64,000 bases of DNA from Aquipuribacter sp051216895 (GCF_051216895.1 NZ_JBPKAO010000013.1:62001-126000); one strand, 5' to 3'; counted from the stretch's first letter, positions 50,504 to 60,349 are shown. A program made the numbers and translations. The notes: generated by a model from the sequence alone, not told the origin.

Positions 50504-53119
50504 GTGGACCTGAAGCTCACGACCCGCAGCCAGGAGGCGCTGTCCACGGCCGTGCACCGCGCGACCACCGGCGGCAACCCGTTCGTCGAGCCCGCCCACC
50601 TGCTGCAGGCGCTGCTGGTGGACCGGGGCGGCGTCCCGGCCGGCCTCCTCGAGGCGGTGGGCGTGGACGCGGGCTCGCTGCGCTCCCGCGTCGACACGCT
50701 GGTCTCCGGGTTGCCCAGCGCCTCCGGTGACTCGGTGTCCGAGCCGCGGGTGGCGCGGGGCACGCACACGGTGCTGTCCACCGCGGGGGACGAGGCCCGG
50801 GCGCTGGACGACGCGTTCGTGTCCACCGAGCACCTGCTGCTGGCCCTCGCCGCGGACCACGGTCCGGCCGGCAAGGCCCTGGGTGCGGTGGGCGTCACCC
50901 GGGACGGGCTGCTGGCCGCGCTGCCGGGGGTGCGCGGTCCCGGGCCGGTGACCAGCGCCGACCCCGAGGCGACCAACGACGCGCTGCAGAAGTACGGCCG
51001 TGACCTGACGGCCGACGCCCGCGAGGGCCGTCTCGACCCCGTGATCGGCCGCGACGCCGAGATCCGCCGGGTGGTGCAGGTGCTGAGCCGTCGGACCAAG
51101 AACAACCCCGTGCTGATCGGCGAGCCCGGGGTGGGCAAGACCGCCGTCGTGGAGGGCCTGGCCCAGCGGATCGTGTCCGGGGACGTGCCGGAGTCCCTGC
51201 GCGACAAGCGGCTCATCTCCCTCGACCTGGGCGCGATGGTCGCCGGGGCCAAGTACCGCGGTGAGTTCGAGGAGCGGCTCAAGGCCGTCCTGGCCGAGAT
51301 CCAGGCGGCCGAGGGGCAGGTCGTCACGTTCATCGACGAGCTGCACACCGTGGTCGGCGCGGGCGCGGCCGAGGGGTCGATGGACGCGTCCAACATGCTC
51401 AAGCCGCTGCTGGCCCGGGGCGCGCTCCGGCTGGTCGGGGCGACCACGCTGGACGAGTACCGCCAGCACATCGAGAAGGACGCCGCCCTGGAGCGCCGGT
51501 TCCAGCAGGTGCTGGTCGGCGAGCCCAGCCCCGAGGACACCATCGCCATCCTGCGCGGGCTCAAGGGCCGCTACGAGGCGCACCACAAGGTCGAGATCTC
51601 CGACGCGGCGCTGGTGGCCGCCGCCATGCTGTCCGACCGGTACATCCCCGGCCGGCAGCTGCCCGACAAGGCCATCGACCTGATGGACGAGGCCGCGTCG
51701 CGGCTCAACATGGAGATCCAGTCCTCGCCCGTCGAGATCGACGAGCTCCGCCGCGCGGTGGACCGGATGAAGATGGAGGAGCTCGCGCTGCAGAAGGAGA
51801 GCGACGCCGCCTCGGTCGAGCGGCTGGATCGCCTGGAGGCCGAGCTGGCCGACGCCGAGGAGCGGCTGAGGGCGCTGCAGATGCGGTGGGACGCCGAGAA
51901 GGGGTCCCTCACCGCTGTCGGCGACCTCAAGCAGCGCATCGAGGAGCTGACCGTCCAGGCCGAGATCGCCCAGCGGGACAACGACCTCGAGACCGCCAGC
52001 CGGCTCCTGTACGGCGAGATCCCCGAGGTCGAGAAGGCCCTGGCCACGGCCGAGGCCGGCGGGGCGGTCGCCGCGGGCGACCCCGACCGGATGGTCAACG
52101 CGAGCGTCGGCGCCGACGACATCGCCGAGGTGGTCGCGGCCTGGACCGGCATCCCCACCGGTCGGCTGCTCGAGGGCGAGACCGAGAAGCTGCTGCACAT
52201 GGAGCAGGTCCTCGGTCGGCGCCTGATCGGGCAGCAGGAGGCCGTCCGGGCGGTGTCGGACGCCGTGCGTCGCTCCCGCGCCGGCATCAGCGACCCCGAC
52301 CGCCCGACCGGGTCGTTCCTGTTCCTGGGCCCGACCGGGGTCGGCAAGACCGAGCTGGCCAAGTCGCTGGCGGACTTCCTGTTCGACGACGAGCGGGCCA
52401 TGGTCCGCATCGACATGAGCGAGTACGGCGAGCGGCACTCGGTGTCCCGGCTGGTCGGGGCGCCCCCCGGCTACGTCGGCTACGAGTCCGGCGGCCAGCT
52501 GACCGAGGCGGTCCGTCGTCGGCCCTACTCGGTGATCCTGCTGGACGAGGTCGAGAAGGCCCACCCCGAGGTGTTCGACGTCCTGCTGCAGGTGCTCGAC
52601 GACGGCCGCCTCACCGACGGCCAGGGCCGGACCGTCGACTTCCGCAACGTGATCCTGGTGCTGACGTCCAACCTGGGCTCGGTCGCCCTGATGGACACCA
52701 CGGCGTCGTCGGAGGACCGTCGCGCCGCGGTGATGGACGCCGTGCGGCGGGCGTTCAAGCCGGAGTTCGTCAACCGGCTCGACGAGATCGTCGTCTTCGA
52801 CCCGCTGAGCATCGACCAGCTGGGCGGGATCGTCGACCTGCACGTCGACGCCCTGGCCCGTCGGCTCGCGGAACGCCGGCTGCGGCTGCAGGTGAGCGAC
52901 GCGGCCCGGGAGTGGCTGGCGCTGACCGGGTACGACCCGGCCTACGGGGCACGCCCGCTGCGCCGGCTGGTGCAGCGCGAGATCGGCGACCGGCTGGCGC
53001 GCGAGCTGCTCGCGGGCCAGATCGCCGACGGGGACACGGTCGTGGTGGACGTGACCGTGGGGGCGGACGGCACCCGGGACGGGCTCAGCGTGCTGCCGGT
53101 GGCGACGGTCGAGGCCTGA
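50504..53119 (+). CDS. clpB: ClpB disaggregase
   Basis: 871 residues, full length, from GTG 50504 after CGAGGAGG. The Clp N domain (residues 1-145), NBD1 with Walker A GEPGVGKT and VVTFIDELHTV, coiled-coil M domain (about 400-520, AELADAEERLRALQMRW), and NBD2 with GPTGVGKTELAK and VILLDEVEKAH are all present. It pulls proteins out of aggregates with DnaK/DnaJ. HspR control is expected from the upstream HAIR site. Confidence 0.97.
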   Translation: MDLKLTTRSQEALSTAVHRATTGGNPFVEPAHLLQALLVDRGGVPAGLLEAVGVDAGSLRSRVDTLVSGLPSASGDSVSEPRVARGTHTVLSTAGDEARALDDAFVSTEHLLLALAADHGPAGKALGAVGVTRDGLLAALPGVRGPGPVTSADPEATNDALQKYGRDLTADAREGRLDPVIGRDAEIRRVVQVLSRRTKNNPVLIGEPGVGKTAVVEGLAQRIVSGDVPESLRDKRLISLDLGAMVAGAKYRGEFEERLKAVLAEIQAAEGQVVTFIDELHTVVGAGAAEGSMDASNMLKPLLARGALRLVGATTLDEYRQHIEKDAALERRFQQVLVGEPSPEDTIAILRGLKGRYEAHHKVEISDAALVAAAMLSDRYIPGRQLPDKAIDLMDEAASRLNMEIQSSPVEIDELRRAVDRMKMEELALQKESDAASVERLDRLEAELADAEERLRALQMRWDAEKGSLTAVGDLKQRIEELTVQAEIAQRDNDLETASRLLYGEIPEVEKALATAEAGGAVAAGDPDRMVNASVGADDIAEVVAAWTGIPTGRLLEGETEKLLHMEQVLGRRLIGQQEAVRAVSDAVRRSRAGISDPDRPTGSFLFLGPTGVGKTELAKSLADFLFDDERAMVRIDMSEYGERHSVSRLVGAPPGYVGYESGGQLTEAVRRRPYSVILLDEVEKAHPEVFDVLLQVLDDGRLTDGQGRTVDFRNVILVLTSNLGSVALMDTTASSEDRRAAVMDAVRRAFKPEFVNRLDEIVVFDPLSIDQLGGIVDLHVDALARRLAERRLRLQVSDAAREWLALTGYDPAYGARPLRRLVQREIGDRLARELLAGQIADGDTVVVDVTVGADGTRDGLSVLPVATVEA

Positions 53120-53210
53120 GGGGTCGGGGAGTCGTTTCGGCGGGCGGGCCCAGGGGTACCCGACCCCACGGGCGCCTCCGTGCCCGTGACCGCGACGAAG
53201 GAGTCCGACG

Positions 53211-54704
53211 ATGGCTGGTCCCAGCGGCAGCAGTCCGGCCGGCGGCGCCCGCAGCGGCGCCGGCACGAGCACCGAGGGCGGCAACCACACCGCGCACGCG
53301 ATCCTCATCTCGGTGGTCGCCGCCATCGGCGGGTTCCTGTTCGGGTTCGACACCGCCGTCATCAACGGCGCGGTCGACGCCATGTCGGCCGACTTCGAGC
53401 TGTCCGCCGGGCTGAGCGGGTTCGCGGTGTCCAGCGCCCTGCTGGGCTGCGCGGCAGGCGCGTGGTTCGCGGGCAGCGCCGCCGACCGGTTCGGCCGTCA
53501 GCCGGTCATGATCGCCGCCGCCGTGCTGTTCCTGGCCAGCGCCATCGGCTCCGGCCTGGCGCTCGGCGTGTGGGACCTGATCTTCTGGCGCGTCATCGGT
53601 GGGCTCGGCGTCGGGGTCGCCTCCGTCATCGCCCCCGCCTACATCGCCGAGATCGCGCCGGCCGAGATCCGCGGCCGGCTCGCCTCGCTGCAGCAGCTCG
53701 CCATCGTCACCGGCATCTTCGTGGCCCTGCTGTCCGACGCGTTCATCGCCCAGGCCGCCGGCGGCGCGGCCGAGCAGTCGTGGCTGGGTCTGACGGCGTG
53801 GCGCTGGATGTTCCTCGCCGAGACCGTCCCCGCGGTCGCCTACGGCCTGCTCGCGCTCACCATCCCGGAGTCGCCGCGGTTCCTGGTGGCCCGCGGCGAG
53901 GAGAGCCGGGCCCGTGAGGTGCTGCAGAAGCTGATGAGCCGCGAGAACGCCCGCGAGCGCATCACCGCCATCAAGAACTCGCTCAAGGGCGAGAAGCTGG
54001 TCGGCCTCCGCAACCTGCAGGGCGACCGGCTGGGCCTCAAGCCCATCGTCTGGGTCGGCATCTTCCTGTCGCTGTTCCAGCAGCTGGTCGGGATCAACGT
54101 GATCTTCTACTACTCCACGACGCTGTGGCGCTCCGTCGGCTTCGAGGAGTCCGACGCCCTCACCATCACGGTCATCACGTCCGTGACCAACGTCGCCGTG
54201 ACGATCGTCGCGATCATGCTGGTGGACAAGATCGGGCGCCGCCCGCTGCTGCTCGTCGGCTCCACGGCGATGGGGGTCGCGCTGGCCACGATGGCCGTCT
54301 GCTTCTCGCAGGCGACCGGGACCGGCGACGACGTCAGCCTGGCCGAGCCGTGGTCGACCGTGGCCCTGGTCGCGGCCAACGTGTTCGTCGTCGGGTTCGG
54401 GGTGTCGTGGGGCCCGGTCGTCTGGGTGCTCCTGGGCGAGATGTTCCCCAACAAGCTGCGCGCCCCCGCCCTGGCCGTCGCCGCCGCGGCGCAGTGGCTG
54501 GCCAACTTCGCGGTCAGCACGTCGTTCCCGTGGCTGTCGCAGAACGCGGGCCTGTCGGTCACCTACGGCGGCTACGCGGTGTTCGCCGTCCTGTCGGGGC
54601 TGTTCGTCGCCACCCAGGTGCGCGAGACCAAGGGTCAGGAGCTCGAGGACATGACCGGCGCGACCGGTCGGACACCCCGGAAGGACTCCGTCCCGACCGG
54701 TTGA
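53211..54704 (+). CDS. MFS sugar porter (sugar:H+ symporter)
   Basis: 497 residues, 12 membrane helices. Sugar porter signatures include GFLFGFDTAVINGAV in helix 1, ADRFGRQPVM between helices 2 and 3, PESPRFLVARG after helix 6, QQLVGINVIFYYS in helix 7 and DKIGRRPLLLVG between 8 and 9. The substrate is probably glucose, galactose or xylose. An N-terminal Gly/Ser-rich tail is unusual. Possible start sites within the tail do not change the call. Confidence 0.93.
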   Translation: MAGPSGSSPAGGARSGAGTSTEGGNHTAHAILISVVAAIGGFLFGFDTAVINGAVDAMSADFELSAGLSGFAVSSALLGCAAGAWFAGSAADRFGRQPVMIAAAVLFLASAIGSGLALGVWDLIFWRVIGGLGVGVASVIAPAYIAEIAPAEIRGRLASLQQLAIVTGIFVALLSDAFIAQAAGGAAEQSWLGLTAWRWMFLAETVPAVAYGLLALTIPESPRFLVARGEESRAREVLQKLMSRENARERITAIKNSLKGEKLVGLRNLQGDRLGLKPIVWVGIFLSLFQQLVGINVIFYYSTTLWRSVGFEESDALTITVITSVTNVAVTIVAIMLVDKIGRRPLLLVGSTAMGVALATMAVCFSQATGTGDDVSLAEPWSTVALVAANVFVVGFGVSWGPVVWVLLGEMFPNKLRAPALAVAAAAQWLANFAVSTSFPWLSQNAGLSVTYGGYAVFAVLSGLFVATQVRETKGQELEDMTGATGRTPRKDSVPTG

Positions 54705-54763
54705 AACCGGAACTTCCTACCCGGATGCCCTGATTCAAGACGAATGCTTCTGCTGCGGGTCAT

Positions 54764-54794
54764 TCGGGACTACGTTCCGGTTCTCGGGACTACG
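54764..54794 (+). promoter_or_regulatory. Paired 11-bp direct repeats before M28 peptidase gene
   Basis: TCGGGACTACG at 54764 and again at 54784, exactly 20 bp apart (about two helical turns), in the leader of the secreted peptidase. Candidate binding sites for an activator or repressor. Confidence 0.4.
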
Positions 54795-54809
54795 GGGAGA
54801 GGAACCCAG

Positions 54810-56360
54810 ATGCATCGGAGCACTCGTCCATGGCGGCTCGGAGCCGTCGCCGTCACCGCCGGTTCGTTGGTCGCGGCGTCGGTCGTCGCGCTTCCGGCTG
54901 CTGCCGCGCCGGCGGGCCGGGCCTGCGACAACCGCGCCAACCTGACCTACAGCAACCTGCTCGACTGCATCACCCTGGACGGGGTGATGGAGCACCTGGA
55001 GGCGTTCCAGGCCATCGCGGACGACAACGGCGGCGACCGCGCCGACCAGACACCGGGGTTCGACGCCAGCGTCGACTACGTGGTCGACGAGCTCGAGTCC
55101 TACGGCTGGCAGACGGAGCTCGTGCCGTTCACCTACCCGGGCGTCGAGTCGCAGCTGCACCAGCTGTCACCGGTGAGCGCCACCTACGACCAGTTCGCCG
55201 CCACCGGCACCGGTGAGGGTGACGTCACGGCTGCCGTCGTCCCCGTCGACGTCAACCTGACGCCGCCGCGCGCCAACAGCAGCGGGTGCGAGGCCTCGGA
55301 CTTCGCCGGGTTCCCGGCGGGCGCCATCGCGCTCCTGCAGCGCGGCACCTGCCCGTTCTCCGTCAAGGCCCTCAACGCCGAGGCGGCCGGGGCGTCCGCG
55401 GTCGTCCTGTTCAACCAGGGTGACACCGACGCCGAGGACCGCAACAACGTCCTCAATGCCACGCTCGGCGGCGCGGACGTCGTCGACATCCCCGTCGTCG
55501 GGACCAGCTTCGCCGCCGGTCAGGCGTTGGCCGCCCCCGGCTCCACCGCCCGCGTGCAGGTCGACCTGTTCGACGTCGAGTCCGTCAACGTGATCGCCGA
55601 GCTGGCCGGGCGCACGGACGACAACGTGGTCATCGCAGGGTCGCACCTGGACTCCGCGCCCGGCGCACCCGGCATCAGCGACACCGCTACCGGGGTGGCG
55701 GCCCTGCTGGAGGTCGGCCAGATGATGGCTAGGTCCAAGCCCCAGAACACGGTGCGCCTCGCCTTCTGGGGAGCCGAGGAGCTCGGGCTGTTCGGCTCTA
55801 CCGAGTGGGTGGGCCAGCGGACGCAGGCCGAGCTCGACGAGATCGCGCTGTACCTGAACTTCGACATGATCGGCTCCCCGAACCACTACCTCGGGGTCTA
55901 CGACGCCGACGAGTCGAGCTTCCCCGCCCCCGCCGGCATCCCGATCCCTGACGGTTCGCAGGCGATCGAGAAGGCCTTCGAGTCCTTCTTCACGCTGAGC
56001 GGAGAACCCTACGACGACTCCGAGTTCAGCGGTCGTAGCGACTACCAGGCGTTCATCCTCAACGACATCCCGTCCGGCGGGCTGTTCACCGGTGCGGACG
56101 GTGTCAAGACGCCGGAGCAGGCCGCGATCTGGGGTGGCACCGCGGGGGCGCTCTTCGACCCCTGCTATCACACGCCGTGCGACGACATCAGCAACCTGAA
56201 TCTCGACGCCCTGGAGATCAACGCCGACGCGGTCGCCTTCGCGGTGTTCCGGTACGCCCACTCGACCGAGGAGGTCAACGGGGTCGAGGGACGTCGTGTC
56301 CCGGGCCGCTTCCTGATCCCGGCCCCGGCCGGCCCCGAGGGCACCTTCCTCACCCCGTGA
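54810..56360 (+). CDS. Secreted M28-family aminopeptidase with PA domain
   Basis: 516 residues from ATG 54810 after GAGAGGAACC. A signal peptide ends around AAAAPAGRA. A protease-associated insert (LLQRGTCPFSVKALNAEAAG) precedes the zinc peptidase core. Ligands are seen as His in AGSHLDSAPG, Asp in GISDTATGV, Glu-Glu in GAEELGLFGS, Asp in NFDMIGSPN and His in CYHTPCDD. It should cleave N-terminal residues from peptides outside the cell, like Streptomyces aminopeptidase S. An in-frame ATG at 54744 would add a non-signal-like stretch and is rejected. Confidence 0.92.
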   Translation: MHRSTRPWRLGAVAVTAGSLVAASVVALPAAAAPAGRACDNRANLTYSNLLDCITLDGVMEHLEAFQAIADDNGGDRADQTPGFDASVDYVVDELESYGWQTELVPFTYPGVESQLHQLSPVSATYDQFAATGTGEGDVTAAVVPVDVNLTPPRANSSGCEASDFAGFPAGAIALLQRGTCPFSVKALNAEAAGASAVVLFNQGDTDAEDRNNVLNATLGGADVVDIPVVGTSFAAGQALAAPGSTARVQVDLFDVESVNVIAELAGRTDDNVVIAGSHLDSAPGAPGISDTATGVAALLEVGQMMARSKPQNTVRLAFWGAEELGLFGSTEWVGQRTQAELDEIALYLNFDMIGSPNHYLGVYDADESSFPAPAGIPIPDGSQAIEKAFESFFTLSGEPYDDSEFSGRSDYQAFILNDIPSGGLFTGADGVKTPEQAAIWGGTAGALFDPCYHTPCDDISNLNLDALEINADAVAFAVFRYAHSTEEVNGVEGRRVPGRFLIPAPAGPEGTFLTP

Positions 56361-56407
56361 GGGCGGGCCGGTCCTGGCGGCGACGTCGGACGGCCACGGC
56401 ACCGGAC

Positions 56408-56439
56408 GGGCCCGCGAGCGCACCCGCGCTCGCGGGCCC
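56408..56439. terminator. Bidirectional terminator, M28 gene / DUF368 gene
   Basis: GGGCCCGCGAGCG (56408-56420) and CGCTCGCGGGCCC (56427-56439) are perfect 13-bp arms with a 6-nt loop, located between convergent genes. Confidence 0.85.
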
Positions 56440-56455
56440 CGTGCCGGTGGGCGGG

Positions 56456-57439
56456 TCAGGGCGTGGGGTCGAGCAGCTCGGCCTTGCGGCTGAGCCGGGC
56501 GTCGAGGGCGCTCAGCGTTCCGACCGCGATGGCCCCGAGCAGGGCGATGACGACGACCCCGCCGATGCCCTCGAGGCCGCCGGACGGCGCGAGCAGGCCG
56601 CGGTCCTCGGTCTGCCACGGCCACAGCGCCCGCAGCGACCCGACCATCAGGCCGGCCATCGCCAGCAGCGTGACGTGACGGTGGCGGTGCAGCAACCACC
56701 GGACGACCCGGACGAAGCTGCCCAGGCCGATGATCGCGCCCAGCGCGAACACGCCCAGGTAGACCAGGTCGCGGTCGTTGACCGCCCCGATCGTGGTGTC
56801 GTACAGGCCGATGCTGAGCAGGAAGAACGACCCGCTGACCCCGGGCAGCACCAGCGCGCACACCGCCACCGCCGCGGCCAGTCCGACCAGCAGCAGGTTC
56901 GGGTCGCCCTGCTGCGACGGCGGCAGGCCGGTGAGGACGAACGCGAAGACCGCGGCCCCGGCCAGGACCGCCCAGTCGCGCAGCCCCTTCATCCGGTCGG
57001 CCATCCGCAGCGGCACCGCGACGGAGGCGGCGATGAAGCCGAAGAACAGCCCCCGCATGCCGACCGGGTAGTCCTCCAGCAACGGCTCGATGGCGGCGGC
57101 GGCCAGCACGACGGCGGCGACCATCCCGACCAGCACGGGCAGCAGGACCGACCAGTGGACCTGGCCCATCTCGGCCTTGGTGACGGCCCACCCCTTGCCC
57201 GGTCGGACCAGGGCCAGGGCGCCCCGGACGAAGTGGTCGACCCCGGTGATGATGCGCTCGTACAGGCCGAGCACCAGCGCCAGCGTCCCGCCGGAGACGC
57301 CCGGGACGACCTCCGCGCAGCCGACCAGCGCGCCGCTGGCCAGGTAACCGGGCAGCCGGGCCGGGTACGACAGGTCGGTGCGTCCGCCGCGGTCGGCGGG
57401 GGTGGGGCGTGCCACGGCGTCGTCGGACCCGTCGCTCAC
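56456..57439 (-). CDS. DUF368 membrane protein (polyprenyl-phosphate translocase family)
   Basis: 327 residues with about nine helices. Two inverted repeats carry the family motif: GCAEVVPGVSGGTLALVLG near residue 45 and ALVLPGVSGSFFLLSIG near 200. DUF368 proteins were recently linked to recycling undecaprenyl phosphate across the membrane (PopT/UptA-type role, family knowledge). GTG 57439 overlaps the xthA stop (GTGA), so the two are co-translated. Confidence 0.88.
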   Translation of the reverse strand: MSDGSDDAVARPTPADRGGRTDLSYPARLPGYLASGALVGCAEVVPGVSGGTLALVLGLYERIITGVDHFVRGALALVRPGKGWAVTKAEMGQVHWSVLLPVLVGMVAAVVLAAAAIEPLLEDYPVGMRGLFFGFIAASVAVPLRMADRMKGLRDWAVLAGAAVFAFVLTGLPPSQQGDPNLLLVGLAAAVAVCALVLPGVSGSFFLLSIGLYDTTIGAVNDRDLVYLGVFALGAIIGLGSFVRVVRWLLHRHRHVTLLAMAGLMVGSLRALWPWQTEDRGLLAPSGGLEGIGGVVVIALLGAIAVGTLSALDARLSRKAELLDPTP

Positions 57440-58248
57440 GCGGCGCCGCCGTCCAGCTCGACGACGACGGGGGCGTGGTCGCTGGGCCCCTGACCCGTGG
57501 TCGAGCCCTTGGGCTTGCGCTGCTCACGGTCGACGAAGGCGTGCGTGACCCGCCTCGCGAAGGCCTCGTTGCCCAGCACCAGGTCGATGCGCAGGCCGCG
57601 CTTCTTGGGGAACGCGAGCTGCTGGTAGTCCCAGTAGCTGAACACCCCCGGCCCGGTGACGGGCAGCACGACGTCGGTGAACCCGTCGTCGACGAACGCC
57701 TGCAGCGCGCCCCGCTCGGCCGGGGTGACGTGGGTGTCGGTGAACACCGCCGGGTCCCAGACGTCGTCGTCGGTCGGGGCGATGTTCCAGTCGCCGACCA
57801 GGGCCAACGGCTGGTCCGGGGCCGCCGCGGTCCAGCCCGCGGCCGCCGCGCGCAGCGCCTTCAGCCACTCCAGCTTGTAGGCGTAGTGCGGGTCGGCGAC
57901 GGTGCGGCCGTTGGGCACGTAGAGGCTCCACAGGCGCACGCCGCCGCAGGTGGCGCCCATCGCGCGGGCCTCGGTCACGGCCGGGTCGCCGAACCCGGGG
58001 GCACCGGGGAAGCCCACCTCGACGTCGCTGAGACCGACGCGGGACACGACCGCGACCCCGTTCCACTGGTTGAGCCCGTGGTAGGCGACCTCGTACCCGG
58101 CGGCCTCGAACGCCATCACCGGGAACTTGTCGTCGGCCACCTTGGTCTCCTGCAGGGCGACGACGTCGACGTCGGCGGTGCCGAGCCACTCCACCACCCG
58201 CTCGAGCCGGGAGCGGAGGGAGTTGACGTTCCAGGTGGCCAGTCGCAC
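57436..58248 (-). CDS. xthA: Exodeoxyribonuclease III
   Basis: 270 residues from GTG 58248, chosen because it gives the canonical start RLATWNVNSLRSRLERV. Catalytic residues are visible: Glu in LQETKVADDKFP, DWNIAPTDDDVW and PSDHAPVVVEL at the C terminus. It removes abasic-site blocks in base-excision repair. Upstream in-frame starts (58266 and beyond) would overlap the divergent SDR gene and are rejected. Confidence 0.93.
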   Translation of the reverse strand: MRLATWNVNSLRSRLERVVEWLGTADVDVVALQETKVADDKFPVMAFEAAGYEVAYHGLNQWNGVAVVSRVGLSDVEVGFPGAPGFGDPAVTEARAMGATCGGVRLWSLYVPNGRTVADPHYAYKLEWLKALRAAAAGWTAAAPDQPLALVGDWNIAPTDDDVWDPAVFTDTHVTPAERGALQAFVDDGFTDVVLPVTGPGVFSYWDYQQLAFPKKRGLRIDLVLGNEAFARRVTHAFVDREQRKPKGSTTGQGPSDHAPVVVELDGGAA

Positions 58249-58279
58249 CCGGCCACCGTAGGCCACGCCGATACCGTGG

Positions 58280-59107
58280 GTGCTCGTGAGCAGCCCACCC
58301 GGCACCACCCCGACCCGTCCCACGGCCCTCGTGACAGGACCGACGTCAGGGATCGGCCACTCCTTCGCCCGCGCGCTCGCCGCGTCCGGCCACGACCTGG
58401 TCCTGGTCTCCCGCGACGAGGCGCGGCTGCAGGTCACCGCGGCCGAGCTGCGGGAGCGCTACGCCGTGACCGTCGAGGTGCTCCCGGCCGACCTGTCCGA
58501 CCGCGCGCAGGTGCTGCGGGTGGCGGAGCGGCTGCGCGAGGCCGACCGGCCCGTCGACCTGCTCGTCAACAACGCCGGGTTCGGGGTCAGGGGCCGGTTC
58601 CTGGACGGCGACCTGGACGCCGAGCTGCGCCAGCTGGACGTCCTGGCCACCGCGGTCCTCGTGCTCTCGCACGCAGCCGCGCCGGGGATGGTGGCGCGCG
58701 GGCGGGGGGCGGTCGTGAACGTCAGCTCCGTGGCCGGGTTCGGGCCGATGGGCAGCTACTCCGCGGCCAAGGCCTGGTGCACCTCGTTCACCGAGCACCT
58801 CGCCGCCACCCTGCAGGGCACCGGGGTGACCGCGACGGCGCTGTGCCCCGGGTTCGTCCGGACCGAGTTCCACGACCGGGCCGGCATGGACGTCGGCAGC
58901 CGCTCGTCCGGCTGGTGGCTGGACCCGGACGACCTGGTGGAGGACTGCCTGCGGGACGTCCGGCGCGGGCGGGCGATCAGCGTGCCGAGCCGCCGCTACC
59001 GAGCCCTGGTCGTGCTGCTCGGCCTGCTCCCCGCCGGCACCTACCGCGCGAGAATGCTGGCCGCCGGCCGCCGCCGGACCGGCACCCACCGAGGAGACGA
59101 CGCATGA
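58280..59107 (+). CDS. Short-chain dehydrogenase/reductase
   Basis: 275 residues from GTG 58280. NAD(P) motif TGPTSGIGHSFARAL, NNAGFG, the catalytic Ser in VVNVSSVAGFG and YSAAKAW (YxxxK) are intact. The C-terminal CPGFVRTEFHDRAG and a hydrophobic tail resemble SDRs acting on lipids or ketones. Substrate unknown. Its stop overlaps the pyrE start (ATGA), giving an SDR-pyrE-methyltransferase operon. Confidence 0.88.
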   Translation: MLVSSPPGTTPTRPTALVTGPTSGIGHSFARALAASGHDLVLVSRDEARLQVTAAELRERYAVTVEVLPADLSDRAQVLRVAERLREADRPVDLLVNNAGFGVRGRFLDGDLDAELRQLDVLATAVLVLSHAAAPGMVARGRGAVVNVSSVAGFGPMGSYSAAKAWCTSFTEHLAATLQGTGVTATALCPGFVRTEFHDRAGMDVGSRSSGWWLDPDDLVEDCLRDVRRGRAISVPSRRYRALVVLLGLLPAGTYRARMLAAGRRRTGTHRGDDA

Positions 59108-59712
59108 ACGAGCCCACCAGCACCCCTGTCGAGCCCACCACGGCCGGTCGCCCCGACGACCCGGGGGCCGGCGACGCGCGGAACCGGCTGGCCGCACTGG
59201 TGGCCGAGCGGGCCGTCGTCCACGGCGAGGTGACGCTGTCCTCCGGCGCCACGGCCGACTACTACGTCGACCTGCGCCGGGTGACCCTGGACGGCGAGGT
59301 CGCCCCGCTGATCGGGGAGGTCATGCTCGACCTGGTCGCCGACCTCGACGTCGACGCCGTCGGCGGGCTCACCCTGGGCGCCGACCCGGTCGCGACGGCG
59401 ATGCTGCACACCGCCGCCGCGCGCGGTCGGCGCCTCGACGCGTTCGTCGTCCGCAAGGCCGGCAAGGCCCACGGCCTGCAGCGACGGATCGAAGGCCCGG
59501 ACGTCGCGGGCCGACGCGTGCTGGCCGTCGAGGACACGTCCACCACGGGCGGGTCGGTCCTGACCGCGGTCGAGGCGCTGCGCGAGGCCGGGGCCGACGT
59601 CGTCGCGGTCGCCGTCATCGTCGACCGGGGCACCGTCGCCGCGCAGAAGGTCGCCGAGGCGGGGCTGGAGTACCGCTACGCGCTGGGGCTGGCCGATCTC
59701 GGCCTGGGCTGA
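59104..59712 (+). CDS. pyrE: Orotate phosphoribosyltransferase
   Basis: 202 residues. PRPP-binding motif AVEDTSTTGGSVLTAV near residue 140 and KAHGLQRRIEG with its catalytic-loop Lys are clear. GEVTLSSGATADYYVDLRR fits the N-terminal orotate site. It makes OMP in pyrimidine synthesis. The N-terminal 25 residues are a disordered extension. ATGA coupling to the SDR gene upstream. Confidence 0.93.
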   Translation: MNEPTSTPVEPTTAGRPDDPGAGDARNRLAALVAERAVVHGEVTLSSGATADYYVDLRRVTLDGEVAPLIGEVMLDLVADLDVDAVGGLTLGADPVATAMLHTAAARGRRLDAFVVRKAGKAHGLQRRIEGPDVAGRRVLAVEDTSTTGGSVLTAVEALREAGADVVAVAVIVDRGTVAAQKVAEAGLEYRYALGLADLGLG

Positions 59713-59723
59713 GGGCAGGTCCG

Positions 59724-60311
59724 GTGGTCGGTGAGCCCCAGGCCTCGGTGCCGGACGACCAGGCCGTCGACCCCGAGCAGGACCGGCGCAACGTCGAGGA
59801 CCGCTACCGCGGCTGGAGCGTCGACGCCGTGCGCGCCGACCTGGCCGCGCGATCGCACCCGTTCCACGTCGCCATCGAGAACCTGGCCCACGACTTCAAC
59901 ATCGGGTCGATCGTGCGCACGGCCAACGCGTTCAACGCCCGTTCGGTCCACGTCGTCGGTCGTCGTCGGTGGAACCGGCGCGGCGCCATGGTCACCGACC
60001 GCTACCTCGACGTCCGTCACCAGCCCGACGCGGCCGCCCTGCACGGCTGGGCCGCGGGCCAGGGGCTGCCCGTGATCGGCGTCGACAACGTGCCCGGGGC
60101 GCGGCCGCTGGAGACGTTCGAGCTGCCGCGGGAGTGCGTGCTGCTGTTCGGCGCCGAGGGGCCCGGGCTGTCCGAGGCGGCGGGGGCCGGCTGCACGCAC
60201 CTGGTCGGCATCACCCAGTTCGGCTCGACGCGGTCGATCAACGTCGGGGCCGCCGCGGCCGTGGTGATGCACGCGTGGGTCCGGCGCTGGGCGTTCGACC
60301 AGCCCGTGTGA
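59724..60311 (+). CDS. SpoU/TrmH-family RNA 2'-O-methyltransferase
   Basis: 195 residues. The knotted SPOUT motifs are present: HDFNIGSIVRTANAFNAR (motif 1), LLFGAEGPGLSEAA (motif 2) and GSTRSINVGAAAAVVMHAW (motif 3). The arginine in IVRTAN is the catalytic base. It methylates a ribose in tRNA or rRNA. Eleven bp after pyrE, a usual neighbour in actinobacteria. Confidence 0.92.
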   Translation: MVGEPQASVPDDQAVDPEQDRRNVEDRYRGWSVDAVRADLAARSHPFHVAIENLAHDFNIGSIVRTANAFNARSVHVVGRRRWNRRGAMVTDRYLDVRHQPDAAALHGWAAGQGLPVIGVDNVPGARPLETFELPRECVLLFGAEGPGLSEAAGAGCTHLVGITQFGSTRSINVGAAAAVVMHAWVRRWAFDQPV

Positions 60312-60349
60312 GGACGGGGCCGGTGGCCGCGCCGGGTCGGTGACGGCCG

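Noticed and set aside
50456..53383. 975-codon open frame antisense to clpB
   Set aside because: Shadow of clpB produced by high third-position GC; no RBS or recognisable domain.
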